A stretch of 64,000 nt of DNA from Fusobacterium_C necrophorum_A (GTDB taxonomy: Bacteria > Fusobacteriota > Fusobacteriia > Fusobacteriales > Fusobacteriaceae), in the NCBI RefSeq assembly GCF_004134945.1, contig NZ_SBAP01000011.1, positions 1 through 64,000 of the forward strand. Reading direction: 5' to 3'. Below, piece after piece: positions 6,123 through 15,228 of this stretch. The notes beneath the pieces were generated by a model. It did not search any database, was not told where the DNA came from, and saw only the letters and a program-made list of their open reading frames with translations. Each line of letters begins with the position of its first letter. Within the stretch, counting starts at the first letter, position 1. A program made the position numbers and the translations under genes.

Positions 6123-8870
6123 TTGAAGAAAAAAGTATCAACGTTAGGAATATATTTTTTACTTACAACATTAAGTTTTTCGGGGGAGAGAGAAGACTTT
6201 CAAAGAATAGATCGTTTGTATAAAGAAAGAAATTTTGACGCTGCTTTACAACAATCCGTTCAATATATCAAAAATTACCCATCTTCGAGTAGAATTTTAG
6301 AGATGAGAAATCAAGTGGGAAAACTATACTTCATTCAAAAAGATTATAGCAAAGCACGAGAGCAATTTCGTGCCATTTTATCTATGGAGCCCAGTGGTAG
6401 TACTCGAAATGAAACCTACTACTATTTGGCAAGAATTTATGCAGCTCTGGGAGAGCAGGACCAAAATCGTTTTGCCCTAACTCAAATTAAGCAAAGCAGT
6501 TCTTTCTATGCGAAGGCTCACTATGAGTCTGCCATTCAGTACATGGAAAAAATGAAGTATCAGGAAGCCATTCAACTTTTAGCAGTTCCGATTCATAAAA
6601 AAGGAGATTTTTACGCAGAATCTCTTTTAAATACGGCTTTGGCCTATTTTAACCAAGAGGACTTCGCATCTTCTAAAAAATACCTGTTAGAATATAGTTC
6701 TGTGGAACAACATAAAAATCGAAGTTTGGTGGAATATCTATATGGGACCATGCTTTACAAAGAAAATAAACTGTCCGACTCGATACAGCGATTGGAGGCT
6801 CTGGTTCAACAGGATTCCACGAGTTTGTATGCCAAAAAGGCAATTTTAACCTTAATTGAGATTTACAGTAATCAAGGAAATGCTGTGAAGGTAGAAGAAA
6901 AATTATTAAAATTGCAAGGAACTCCGGAATACAACCGAGCGATGACGATGATAGGAGATTTGTATGTCAGCAGACAACAATATCAAAAGGCCTTGGAGAT
7001 GTATGCGAAGAGCAATCAACAGAAGGATCCGAGATTGTTATACGGAAAGGCATATTCTCTATATAAATTAGACCGTTTGCAAGAGGCTTTGCAAACTTTT
7101 GAGCAGTTGCGTTCTACGGATTATTACAATCAGGCTATTTATCATATTTTTGCGATTGAATATCGTTTGAAAAATTATCAAAGAATTTTAGACAATCGAG
7201 ATATTATGAAACGGGTTGTAGTCACACAGACGGACAATGACAACATTAATACGATTATTGCCAATGCCGCTTATGAATTGGGAGAATATAGTTTGTCAAA
7301 AGATTATTACGGACGTTTGTATGCCATTACTCCGAAAAAAGAAAATTTATTTCGTATTATATTAATGGATAGTAAGACAATGGATTTGGATGATATGGCA
7401 AGACGTTTTGCAGACTATCGTAAATATTATCCGACGGATACGGAATTTCGAAAAGAAATTACACAAGCGGTAGGAGAAGCTTATTATAAAGCGGGAAAAA
7501 CGGAGGAAGCGATAGCAGTCTATCGAAATTATTTACAGGAACATTATGATTTGGAAATTACACAGGCCTTGACAGTGGCTCTTTTAAAAGAGAAACGTTA
7601 TGGAGAGATGGAAGAATATCTTTCCAGAGTACCGGAAGGAAAGGAAAATCAATATCTTCGAGGAATCGCTGCTATGGGAAGCGGAGATCATGCACAGGCA
7701 GAGGTATATTTTTATCAAATGTTGTCCAAATTGGAAGAAGGGAATCCTGATATTCCAAAGATTCAATTAAATCGAGTTCGAAATTTCTTCCTGATGGAAA
7801 AATATGCCGAAGTGACAAAGGTCGGAGAGTCTTATTTATCAAAATTTGCAAGTGGAAAAGAACGACAGGAATTGTTGGATAAAGTGGCTTTAAGCTATTT
7901 CAGACTTGGAAATTATGAAAAAGCGAGAGAATACAATAGACAAATTTCTGATATTGCGGGTTTTGAAGAGTACGGAAAATTTCAAATCGCAGATAGTTAT
8001 TACAATGAAAAAAAATATCAGGAAGCAGCCAATCGTTTCCAAGCTTTATTCACAGCTTATCCGAATGGAACTTATGCGGAGCAGGCGAGATATTGGTATG
8101 CGAATTGTTTGGCAATGCTTGGAAATCAAGCTGCTTTTGTGGAAGAAAAACAAAATTTTATGAGAGAGTATCCGAACAGCTCCTTTGTGGAAACTCTTTC
8201 TTCTTTGGATAAGAACTTAAAGTCGGATTTGGCGAAGAAAAAATTGGAAGAAAGCATTCAAAATAAAAAAGTAAAGAATGCACAAGCCTATGTCAGTCAG
8301 GTACAAAGTCCGGAAGATAAGGCTTATTATCAGGCAAAAGTCTATGATTCCCAAAAGAAATCGGACTTGGCGAGAAAAGAGTATGAAAAATTATTGGAAA
8401 GTGCAAAATACAAAGATTATGCAAATCTGCAATTGGGAAATTACTGGTATGCAAAGAAAGATTGGAAAAAAGCGAAACAGTATTATACGACAGCCAATTC
8501 TTTAGGAGGAGCCGGAAATAAAGATTTTGTATTGTATCAGCTGGCAAATTTAAACAGCGTGGAGGGAAAGGACCAAGAAGCTTTGAAATTGTATCGAGCA
8601 GTATACAAATCTTATCCGGGAAAATATGGAGTACAAGCCAAAACAAAGGCAGCAGAAATTTTTGAAAAGATAGGAGATGAAAAGTCGTATCTTTTCCTAT
8701 ATCAAGAATTATCAAAGGTGAAAGAGAAACAAATCAAAGTGTATGCCTTAGAAAAGTTACTATATTTTGCTTTGGAAAAAGAAAATATGAAAGAGGCAAA
8801 AAAATATTATGAAAGCTTGAAACAACAAGATGCTGCAAAAGCAAAAAAATATCAAGATTTTTTTAGATAA
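6123..8870 (+). CDS. Periplasmic TPR-repeat protein heading the TonB operon
   Basis: This 915-residue protein starts at TTG 6123, fixed by AGGAGG at 6110-6115. An N-terminal signal peptide (KKKVSTLGIYFLLTTLSFSG) is followed by many tetratricopeptide-like helical pairs over almost the whole length (examples: YSKAREQFRAIL, YQKALEMYAKS, YQEAANRFQALF, WKKAKQYYTTAN). It lacks enzymatic motifs. Such proteins act as scaffolds. Heading an ExbB-ExbD-TonB operon, it may organise an envelope-spanning energy-transduction machine, filling a role like YbgF/CpoB in Tol systems; that is inference from position. The gap to the next gene is 17 bases. Confidence 0.85.
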   Translation: MKKKVSTLGIYFLLTTLSFSGEREDFQRIDRLYKERNFDAALQQSVQYIKNYPSSSRILEMRNQVGKLYFIQKDYSKAREQFRAILSMEPSGSTRNETYYYLARIYAALGEQDQNRFALTQIKQSSSFYAKAHYESAIQYMEKMKYQEAIQLLAVPIHKKGDFYAESLLNTALAYFNQEDFASSKKYLLEYSSVEQHKNRSLVEYLYGTMLYKENKLSDSIQRLEALVQQDSTSLYAKKAILTLIEIYSNQGNAVKVEEKLLKLQGTPEYNRAMTMIGDLYVSRQQYQKALEMYAKSNQQKDPRLLYGKAYSLYKLDRLQEALQTFEQLRSTDYYNQAIYHIFAIEYRLKNYQRILDNRDIMKRVVVTQTDNDNINTIIANAAYELGEYSLSKDYYGRLYAITPKKENLFRIILMDSKTMDLDDMARRFADYRKYYPTDTEFRKEITQAVGEAYYKAGKTEEAIAVYRNYLQEHYDLEITQALTVALLKEKRYGEMEEYLSRVPEGKENQYLRGIAAMGSGDHAQAEVYFYQMLSKLEEGNPDIPKIQLNRVRNFFLMEKYAEVTKVGESYLSKFASGKERQELLDKVALSYFRLGNYEKAREYNRQISDIAGFEEYGKFQIADSYYNEKKYQEAANRFQALFTAYPNGTYAEQARYWYANCLAMLGNQAAFVEEKQNFMREYPNSSFVETLSSLDKNLKSDLAKKKLEESIQNKKVKNAQAYVSQVQSPEDKAYYQAKVYDSQKKSDLARKEYEKLLESAKYKDYANLQLGNYWYAKKDWKKAKQYYTTANSLGGAGNKDFVLYQLANLNSVEGKDQEALKLYRAVYKSYPGKYGVQAKTKAAEIFEKIGDEKSYLFLYQELSKVKEKQIKVYALEKLLYFALEKENMKEAKKYYESLKQQDAAKAKKYQDFFR

Positions 8871-8887
8871 CAAGTTGAGGTGAAAGA

Positions 8888-9256
8888 ATGAAAAAACAAA
8901 AGATGATGTTGGGACTGTTTCTTATCTGTTCTTGTTTGGCATTGGCAGAGGGAGAAATACGAGAGCTTCCGACAGAAACGGAAGGGACAACAACCGGCAA
9001 TGTACTGGATAAAGGAATTACCGCTCAAAATGAACAAACCTTGGAAGTAAAGGAATTGGATACACAGGAATTATTACTACAAAACCAAGATTTGGAGTCT
9101 TCTTCCATTAAAATTACCGGAAAGGCCTTGCAAGAGCAACAACAGCAAGTAAAAGTAGTACAAAATGATACTCTAAAAATCGAAGAAGAATTGGCAGCGG
9201 GAGTAAAACCGAAAAGTTTTTGGCAAAAAATAAAAGATTTTTTCACAGGAGAATAG
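8888..9256 (+). CDS. Small secreted protein of unknown function in TonB operon
   Basis: This 122-residue protein has a signal peptide (about residues 1-20, LFLICSCLALA then EGE). The mature part begins EIRELPTETE and is hydrophilic, rich in Gln and Glu, with a predicted helical middle. It ends in an amphipathic segment FWQKIKDFFTGE. I do not recognise a family. It sits between the TPR protein and ExbB with 17- and 13-base gaps, so it is surely co-transcribed. The start of the mature chain closely matches that of the L,D-transpeptidase-like protein at 17821. A Cys in the hydrophobic core (CSC) does not form a clean lipobox, so it is more likely soluble periplasmic than a lipoprotein. Confidence 0.75.
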   Translation: MKKQKMMLGLFLICSCLALAEGEIRELPTETEGTTTGNVLDKGITAQNEQTLEVKELDTQELLLQNQDLESSSIKITGKALQEQQQQVKVVQNDTLKIEEELAAGVKPKSFWQKIKDFFTGE

Positions 9257-9269
9257 AGAGGGGATCAAG

Positions 9270-9881
9270 ATGCAGTTCATGAAAATTGGAGGGCTTTTAA
9301 TGTGGTTTATTTTTGCATTGGGAGTACTCGGTCTATATGCTATTTTAGAAAGAACCGTATATTTTATGATTCGAGAGAAGAATAGTATTGCAAATTTGAA
9401 TAAAAAATTAAAGGATATGTTGGAAAAAAATAAAATCAAAGAAGCGATTGTGTATTTAAACAGCAATAAATCTTCTTCCGCTCGGGTGTTACAAGCAATT
9501 TTAATCTATGGATATAAAGAAAATAAAAAAAGTTTGGAAGCTTTGGAGGAAAAAGGAAAGGAAGTAGCGATTCAGCAATTGCGACATTTGGAGAGAAATA
9601 TGTGGCTTATTTCCGTAGCGGCTCATGTGGCTCCTTTGGTAGGGTTATTGGGAACCGTAACCGGAATGATAAAAGCCTTCCAAGCGGTTGCTCTGTATGG
9701 AACAGGAGATCCGGCCGTATTGGCGAAAGGAATTTCGGAAGCTTTGTATACGACAGCAGGAGGGCTTTTTGTAGCAATTCCGGCGATGATCCTCTATAAT
9801 TATTATAACAAAAAAATTGACAGTATTATAAGCGATATGGAACAATCCAGCACGGAATTATTGAATTACTTCCGACGATAA
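9270..9881 (+). CDS. exbB: ExbB/TolQ/MotA-type proton channel subunit
   Basis: This 203-residue inner-membrane protein has three hydrophobic segments: residues about 10-30, and a pair around the family signature APLVGLLGTVTGMIKAFQ and LFVAIPAMILYNYY. With ExbD it forms the proton-driven motor that energises TonB. The order exbB-exbD-tonB with 14-base gaps is the classical set, which favours ExbB over TolQ. A ribosome site (GAGGGG) precedes ATG 9270. No TonB-dependent receptor lies nearby in this window. Confidence 0.93.
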   Translation: MQFMKIGGLLMWFIFALGVLGLYAILERTVYFMIREKNSIANLNKKLKDMLEKNKIKEAIVYLNSNKSSSARVLQAILIYGYKENKKSLEALEEKGKEVAIQQLRHLERNMWLISVAAHVAPLVGLLGTVTGMIKAFQAVALYGTGDPAVLAKGISEALYTTAGGLFVAIPAMILYNYYNKKIDSIISDMEQSSTELLNYFRR

Positions 9882-9895
9882 AAGAAGGCGATAGT

Positions 9896-10330
9896 ATGAA
9901 GATAGAAAGAAAAAAAAGAAGAGGGGCGGGAGAGTTGGCTCTGGAAATGACTCCCATGATAGATGTCGTATTTTTACTCCTAATCTTTTTCATGTTGGCA
10001 ACGACCTTTGACAATAAGTCGGGAATCAAAATAGATTTGCCGAAATCCGCAATTCGGGAAGAAAAAGCGGTTCATAAATTACAAGTTTTTGCGGATAAGA
10101 ATCAAAATTTATATCTATCCTATGAACAGGAGGGAAAAGAAAAGAAAATTTCTGTTCCTAAGGAGAAATTACAGGCCAGCTTGGAAGAACAACTTCGTAT
10201 GACGGAAGACAAAAAAGTGGTAATTTCTGCGGACAAAAGTCTTTCTCACGGCTATATTGTGGAATTGATGACTGCAGCAAAAGGAGCAGGAGCCGAAGCT
10301 TTGAATATTGATACCACATATCAAAAATAA
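9896..10330 (+). CDS. exbD: ExbD/TolR-type motor subunit
   Basis: This 144-residue protein has a basic cytoplasmic start (KKRRGAGELALEMTPM) and one membrane helix carrying the proton-relaying aspartate D23 (MIDVVFLLLIFFMLATTF). A periplasmic domain ends in the typical KVVISADKSLSHGYIVELM region. It partners ExbB. The length and single helix fit ExbD. Gaps of 14 bases on both sides place it firmly in the operon. Confidence 0.93.
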   Translation: MKIERKKRRGAGELALEMTPMIDVVFLLLIFFMLATTFDNKSGIKIDLPKSAIREEKAVHKLQVFADKNQNLYLSYEQEGKEKKISVPKEKLQASLEEQLRMTEDKKVVISADKSLSHGYIVELMTAAKGAGAEALNIDTTYQK

Positions 10331-10344
10331 AGAGGGAGGAGAAA

Positions 10345-11106
10345 ATGAAAAAAGTAGATATTCCTTGTTTTCTCCTTTCTTTAGGACTTTCTTTTTTCGT
10401 TTTATTTTTGTTGTCTATGACTTTGCCCAAGCCTTCTGAAGAGGTGGAAACATTGAAAATCGGATTGATAGCATTGGAAAATAATAATGTTTTTGAGAGT
10501 GACGGAAGCTCCAGTAGCGATGCGGCTCCTGCCAATGTAGAAAAACCGAAATTACCGGAACCGCCAAAATTGGAAGAGATAGAAGAGGAAACAGAAGCTG
10601 ACACAAAGGCAGAGGAGAAAGTGGAAGAGAGGGGAGAAATAAAAAAGCCGAATTTAGCAGATTTAAAGAAAATGATTTCCAAACCGAAATTAGAAAATCC
10701 TTCCGTGAATATGGAGCGTTTTGATAAGAAAACTTCTCTTAAAAATGGGATTGGAATCGATATTGACAAAATTTTATCTAAGGCAAGCGGGCAAAAAGGA
10801 CTTCCCAGCGGTTCCAGAATGGGAGTGATAGACGGGACGGCAGTCATTCAATGGAATCCAAGCAATTCGGAACCCGATTTTCCGGAAATTGCTAAAAAAA
10901 CCGGAAAAAATGGAAGCGTCATTTTGTTGATTACCGTGAATGAAGCCGGGGAGGTCATTTCTATACGAATGGAACAAGGAAGCGGAGTTCCGGAAATCAA
11001 TGAAGCCATTTCCAAAGTGGCAAGAACTTGGAAGGTAAAATTGGTAAAGAAAGGAAGATCCGTTGGAGGAACTTTTGTATTAAAATATAGTTTTCATTTA
11101 AAATAA
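10345..11106 (+). CDS. tonB: TonB-type energy transducer
   Basis: This 253-residue protein has one N-terminal membrane anchor (about residues 5-27) and a periplasmic spacer rich in Pro, Glu and Lys (residues about 60-120). The C-terminal TonB domain (PDFPEIAKKTGKNGSVILL through VARTWKVKL to the end) contacts outer-membrane receptors. The anchor lacks the SxxxH pattern seen in enterobacterial TonB, although a loosely similar surface may exist. Co-transcription with ExbB and ExbD supports the call. The 16-base gap to the next gene links it to the NtrC-like protein. Confidence 0.9.
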   Translation: MKKVDIPCFLLSLGLSFFVLFLLSMTLPKPSEEVETLKIGLIALENNNVFESDGSSSSDAAPANVEKPKLPEPPKLEEIEEETEADTKAEEKVEERGEIKKPNLADLKKMISKPKLENPSVNMERFDKKTSLKNGIGIDIDKILSKASGQKGLPSGSRMGVIDGTAVIQWNPSNSEPDFPEIAKKTGKNGSVILLITVNEAGEVISIRMEQGSGVPEINEAISKVARTWKVKLVKKGRSVGGTFVLKYSFHLK

Positions 11107-11122
11107 TACTTAGGGGGAGAGA

Positions 11123-12511
11123 ATGATTTTATTGGGGTTTCGATTAGATGCTGAACTGAAAGAAGAGCTGTCCAACAATTTTGAAAATGACTTGAATTTT
11201 GCAGACAATATTGTCGATTTTATGGATTGCGTGAAAACCAAAAAATATGAAGCGATTGTTATTGAGGAGCAAAACTTGAAAGATGACAATTTGATGAATT
11301 TAATTGCAAAGGTTTCGGAGTTTCAAAAAAAAGGGGTTATTATCGTTTTAGGAGAAACTTCCAATCTTAAGGTGGTAGCGGGAAGTATTAAGGCGGGAGC
11401 CTACGATTATATCTTAAAACCGGAAGAAAATTCGACAATAGTCAAGAGCATTGAAAAAGCTGTCAAAGATTATAAGATCATGGCGGAACGGATTGATAAA
11501 AATCGAAAAACCGGAGATAAATTGATTGGACGAAGTAAAGAAATGATGGATCTGTATAAAATGATAGGAAAGGTTGCAGGAAATGATGTTCCCGTTTTGG
11601 TAGTGGGAGAACGTGGAACGGGAAAAACCAGTGTAGCTAAGGCAATTCATCAATTGAGCAATGTCTCCGAGGAAGGTTTTTTGAGTATTAACTGTAATTC
11701 TTTTCGTGGGGAATTGATAGAAAGAAAACTGTTCGGCTATGAAATTGGAGCTTTTCAAGGAGCGAATTTTAATCAAAAAGGAATTTTGGAACAGGAAGAA
11801 ATGAAAATTCTACATTTAGGAAATGTTGAATCCTTGAGCTTGGATATGCAATCCAAAATTTTATATCTTTTGGAAGAACAAAAATTTTTCCGTTTGGGTG
11901 GACAAGATTCCATTCAAAGTAAAGTGAGAATTATTGCCAGTACCGGCGAGGACTTGGAACTGAGAATTCAACAAGGAAAGTTTATTGAAGAGCTATATCG
12001 AAAACTGAGAGTAGTGGAAATTCATATTCCTCCATTACGAAATCGAAAGAATGATATCCCCTTTATTGCGGATCATTATATTATGGAATGTAATTTGGAA
12101 TTAAATACAAATATTCGTGGAATGAGTCGTCCTGCTCTCAAAAAAATTATGCGTTATGACTGGCCCGGCAATGTCAATGAATTGAAAAATGCGATTAAGT
12201 CCGCTATGACACTTTGTCGAGGAAGTTCTATCTTGTTGGAGGATTTGCCAAGCAGTGTGCTAGGAGAAAAAGTTATGGCGAAGACAGGAAGAGGAGAGCT
12301 TTCTTTGAAAGAATGGATACATCAGGAAATTCAATATTACAAGAATGAAAATTCTCAAGATTATTATGGACAAATTATATCGAAAGTGGAAAAAGAATTG
12401 ATTCATCAAATTTTAGAAATGACCAATGGAAAAAAGGTGGAAACGGCAGAAATTTTAGGAATTACAAGAAATACCTTGAGAACAAAAATGAATAACTATG
12501 GTTTGGAGTAA
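11123..12511 (+). CDS. Degenerate NtrC-like protein (pseudo-receiver, AAA+, Fis-type HTH)
   Basis: Layout of 462 residues: receiver-like domain (1-120), AAA+ domain (about 133-370) and a C-terminal Fis-type helix-turn-helix (ETAEILGITRNTLRTKM). The receiver lacks the N-terminal acidic pair, and the phospho-acceptor position is Glu (E48/E49, VIEEQ), though K99 of the KP motif remains. Walker A is intact (GERGTGKT, 162-169). The sigma54-contact loop reads GAFQGA (209-214) rather than GAFTGA. Walker B, normally LFLDE, reads ILHLGN (229-234) with no acidic residues. It therefore probably binds ATP without hydrolysing it and is not a standard sigma54 activator. It lies between tonB and dnaX; its target is unknown. 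Confidence 0.85.
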   Translation: MILLGFRLDAELKEELSNNFENDLNFADNIVDFMDCVKTKKYEAIVIEEQNLKDDNLMNLIAKVSEFQKKGVIIVLGETSNLKVVAGSIKAGAYDYILKPEENSTIVKSIEKAVKDYKIMAERIDKNRKTGDKLIGRSKEMMDLYKMIGKVAGNDVPVLVVGERGTGKTSVAKAIHQLSNVSEEGFLSINCNSFRGELIERKLFGYEIGAFQGANFNQKGILEQEEMKILHLGNVESLSLDMQSKILYLLEEQKFFRLGGQDSIQSKVRIIASTGEDLELRIQQGKFIEELYRKLRVVEIHIPPLRNRKNDIPFIADHYIMECNLELNTNIRGMSRPALKKIMRYDWPGNVNELKNAIKSAMTLCRGSSILLEDLPSSVLGEKVMAKTGRGELSLKEWIHQEIQYYKNENSQDYYGQIISKVEKELIHQILEMTNGKKVETAEILGITRNTLRTKMNNYGLE

Positions 12512-12514
12512 AAA

Positions 12515-13921
12515 ATGTATATTACCTTATATCGAAAATATAGACCTTCGAGTTTTCAGGAGGTTGCAGGGGAACAAGAGATTGTTCGAGCCTTAAAAAA
12601 TGCTTTAAAAAACAATCAACTTTCACAAGCTTATTTGTTTACAGGTCCCAGAGGGGTTGGAAAAACAACAATAGCAAGATTGATTGCAAAATCCGTGAAT
12701 TGTTTGGAGCCGAAAGAAGACGGAGAAGCTTGCGGTGTTTGTGAAAATTGTACTTCCTTTCAAGAGGGAAGTTTCTTGGATTTGGTAGAAATTGATGCCG
12801 CCTCCAATCGTGGAATTGATGAAATTCGCCTATTGAAAGAGAAAATTCATTATCAACCAAGTCAGGGAAAGAAAAAAGTTTACATCATCGATGAAGTTCA
12901 TATGCTGACTAAGGAAGCTTTCAATGCTCTCTTAAAAACCTTGGAAGAACCACCGGCTCATGTGATATTTATTTTAGCTACTACAGAACCGGATAAAATT
13001 TTACCGACCATTATTTCGAGATGTCAAAGGTATGATTTTAAAACTTTATCTTTACAAGATATGGGAAATCAGTTACAATACATTCTAAGTCGAGAGAACT
13101 TGGAAATGGAAGAAGAGGTAAAAGAGTTAATCTATGAAGCTTCCGGCGGAAGTATGAGAGATGCGATTTCCGTTTTGGAAAGATTGATTGTAAGCTCTTC
13201 CGAAAAGAAAATTTCGTTGGAAGAGAGTGAAAAAATATTAGGAATGACGCCCATTCAGAAGATGGAACAATTTCTACACTGTCTATTACAGGAGGAAAAG
13301 AAGACAATTCTACGAGAATTGGATGAGCTTTGGTTTCAATCCGTGGACATGGAAGCTTTTTTAAAGGATTTTGCAAAATTTATTAAGAATCAAATCAAAA
13401 AAGAGAAGTTGGAAGTAGAAAAAGGATTGTTTATCATAAAAAATATTTATGAAGTTCTGAATATTTTTCGTTTAGAAGAGGATAAACGTCTGGTTGCCTA
13501 TGTTTTAGTGGAAAAATTACAGAAACGCGAGTCGACAGCAGTTCCTGTGGAAAAAAAGAAAGTTTTCTTGGAAACTGCGAAAACAGGAAGCTCAATTTCT
13601 TTGGCAGAGATTCAAAGTCGTTGGGAAGAGATTATAGACAAGGCGAGGGAAGAAAAAATTTCTATGGGAGTATATCTGTCGACAGCAACTTTACATTCTT
13701 TAGAGGACAATGTTCTGACCTTATGTTATGAAGAAAGTAATTTATTTTCCAAAGAACAAATGGAAGAGAAACAATATTCTTCTATTTTGTTGAAGGTATT
13801 GGAAGAGGAGTGGAAGCAAAAGTTTAAACTACGGGTACTCACAGTTGCGAATGAGGGCAAACGGGAAAATCATGTTACAAAGAAAATTTTAAACTATTTT
13901 GGAGGGGAGATTATTTCATGA
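12515..13921 (+). CDS. dnaX: DNA polymerase III subunit gamma/tau
   Basis: This 468-residue clamp-loader ATPase starts MYITLYRKYRPSSFQEV. It has Walker A GPRGVGKTT, a four-Cys zinc module (CLEPKEDGEACGVCENC), Walker B IIDEVHML, and sensor/arginine-finger SRC in TIISRCQRYDF. The C-terminal part is shorter and less conserved, as in other short DnaX proteins. It starts three bases after the NtrC-like gene and overlaps the next gene by four bases. An in-frame A_AAA_AAG heptamer occurs at 13552-13558, but frameshifting there would not give an early stop. Confidence 0.96.
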   Translation: MYITLYRKYRPSSFQEVAGEQEIVRALKNALKNNQLSQAYLFTGPRGVGKTTIARLIAKSVNCLEPKEDGEACGVCENCTSFQEGSFLDLVEIDAASNRGIDEIRLLKEKIHYQPSQGKKKVYIIDEVHMLTKEAFNALLKTLEEPPAHVIFILATTEPDKILPTIISRCQRYDFKTLSLQDMGNQLQYILSRENLEMEEEVKELIYEASGGSMRDAISVLERLIVSSSEKKISLEESEKILGMTPIQKMEQFLHCLLQEEKKTILRELDELWFQSVDMEAFLKDFAKFIKNQIKKEKLEVEKGLFIIKNIYEVLNIFRLEEDKRLVAYVLVEKLQKRESTAVPVEKKKVFLETAKTGSSISLAEIQSRWEEIIDKAREEKISMGVYLSTATLHSLEDNVLTLCYEESNLFSKEQMEEKQYSSILLKVLEEEWKQKFKLRVLTVANEGKRENHVTKKILNYFGGEIIS

Positions 13922-14742
13922 TATTAGCATTTCTTATCAGCTTGGGCTTCTTTTTTCTGTCCTTAAGTTTTCCCTTGATAGCTTTTGCACTGCCGACGTA
14001 TCAAATCAAAAATTTGGCGAAATGGGGTTTACAAAGAAGCATTCTTTTACACCTTGTCATTTTGATACTGTTGTGGCTGTTTCAAAAGGAATTATGTTTG
14101 GTGTATTTTGTACTTCCTTTTTCTATCAGTTTGTGGTATTTCTTTTTTGTTTATCTGTTGGGAAAAGAAGAAAGAGATATGAATCAGATTGTGGTAACGG
14201 CTTTGAGTTCCACCGCTATGTTGGGACTTTATTGGAATTTTTTCCATAAGCAATATCAAAAAGAATACGAATTGGTGTTAGGAATCTATCAGAAGGCCTA
14301 TCAATTGACACAGGCGGAAATTCAAGGAATTCATGAATATATTGCCGGCTATTTTCCCAGTATGATATTTCAGTATATGATGTTGACTGTATTTTTTTGT
14401 TACTTGGCATTGGTGGGCATGAAAAAATATAGAGGGTGGAGTTTGCATTATGTTTGGACCATTCCCTACATTGTATATTCCCTTATGATAAATGTATTCC
14501 GGATAGAAAATATCTATGTCCATAATTTTGGAGAAATGGCAAAAGCGATTTTACTATGGTATGGAATTAAAAGTATTTATGACTTATTGGCGGATTATTT
14601 TAAAAGATTTGCATGGATTTTACACGGTGCCTCTTTTTTACTGGCAATTGAATTTCCCAATGCGGTTTTTATCTTTGGAGGAATCATTCTGTTGTTGGAG
14701 CATTATTCAAGAAAAAAAATAGGGGACTTTGGAAAAAAATAG
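13918..14742 (+). CDS. Polytopic membrane protein, DUF2232/YybS-like by context
   Basis: This 274-residue integral membrane protein has about seven to eight hydrophobic segments and no recognisable catalytic motif. The late region IPYIVYSLMINVFRIENIYV followed by KAILLWYGIKSIYDLL resembles the C-terminal part of DUF2232 (YybS) proteins. The position right before rplI and dnaB is where Firmicutes carry yybS, usually with gdpP between; gdpP is absent here. ATG overlaps the dnaX stop by four bases (ATGA), indicating translational coupling. The family assignment leans on context. Confidence 0.65.
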   Translation: MILAFLISLGFFFLSLSFPLIAFALPTYQIKNLAKWGLQRSILLHLVILILLWLFQKELCLVYFVLPFSISLWYFFFVYLLGKEERDMNQIVVTALSSTAMLGLYWNFFHKQYQKEYELVLGIYQKAYQLTQAEIQGIHEYIAGYFPSMIFQYMMLTVFFCYLALVGMKKYRGWSLHYVWTIPYIVYSLMINVFRIENIYVHNFGEMAKAILLWYGIKSIYDLLADYFKRFAWILHGASFLLAIEFPNAVFIFGGIILLLEHYSRKKIGDFGKK

Positions 14743-14763
14743 AAGAAGATTTAGGAGGGACAT

Positions 14764-15213
14764 ATGGCAAAAGTACAAGTGATTTTAACAGAAGATGTGG
14801 CTGGACAAGGAAGAAAAGGGCAAATAATAAGTGTATCGGACGGATATGCCCATAACTTTTTGATCAAGAATAAAAAAGGGATTTTGGCTACCGAAGAAGA
14901 ATTAAGAAAAATGGAAAACCGAAAGAAAAAAGAAGCACAGAGAGCGGAAGAAGATCGATTAAAGGCAGTGGAAGTGAAAAAAGCTCTGGAATCTGCAAAA
15001 GTAGTAATTGCGGTGAAAACAGGAGAAAACGGAAAATTATTCGGAGCGATTACCAATAAGGAAGTTTCCACGGGAATTAAAGAAACCTTTCATTTAGACA
15101 TTGATCGAAAGAAAATTGAGTGTAATATCAAAGCTTTGGGAGAACATATTGCCTTGGTTCGACTGCATACGGAAGTTAAGGCAGAAGTCAGAGTAGTAGC
15201 GGTTGCAAAATAG
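14764..15213 (+). CDS. rplI: 50S ribosomal protein L9
   Basis: This 149-residue protein has the L9 N-terminal RNA-binding domain (KVQVILTEDVAGQGRKGQ, then VSDGYAHNFLIKNKKG). A long connecting helix rich in Lys and Glu leads to the C-terminal domain (GKLFGAITNKEVS). Full length for the family. A GGAGGG site precedes ATG 14764. Pairing with dnaB 15 bases downstream is the widespread rplI-dnaB arrangement. Confidence 0.97.
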   Translation: MAKVQVILTEDVAGQGRKGQIISVSDGYAHNFLIKNKKGILATEEELRKMENRKKKEAQRAEEDRLKAVEVKKALESAKVVIAVKTGENGKLFGAITNKEVSTGIKETFHLDIDRKKIECNIKALGEHIALVRLHTEVKAEVRVVAVAK

Positions 15214-15228
15214 AGATGGAGAGAGGAT

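Noticed and set aside
10158..10847. 229-codon minus-strand open frame across exbD and tonB.
   Set aside because: It runs antisense to two well-supported genes and has low-complexity Ser/Phe/Leu content typical of an antisense shadow.
13552..13558. In-frame A_AAA_AAG slippery heptamer in dnaX, as used for gamma/tau frameshifting in E. coli.
   Set aside because: The -1 frame stays open for nearly 60 codons before a stop, there is no strong stem-loop just after it and no internal Shine-Dalgarno before it, so a short gamma form is not supported.
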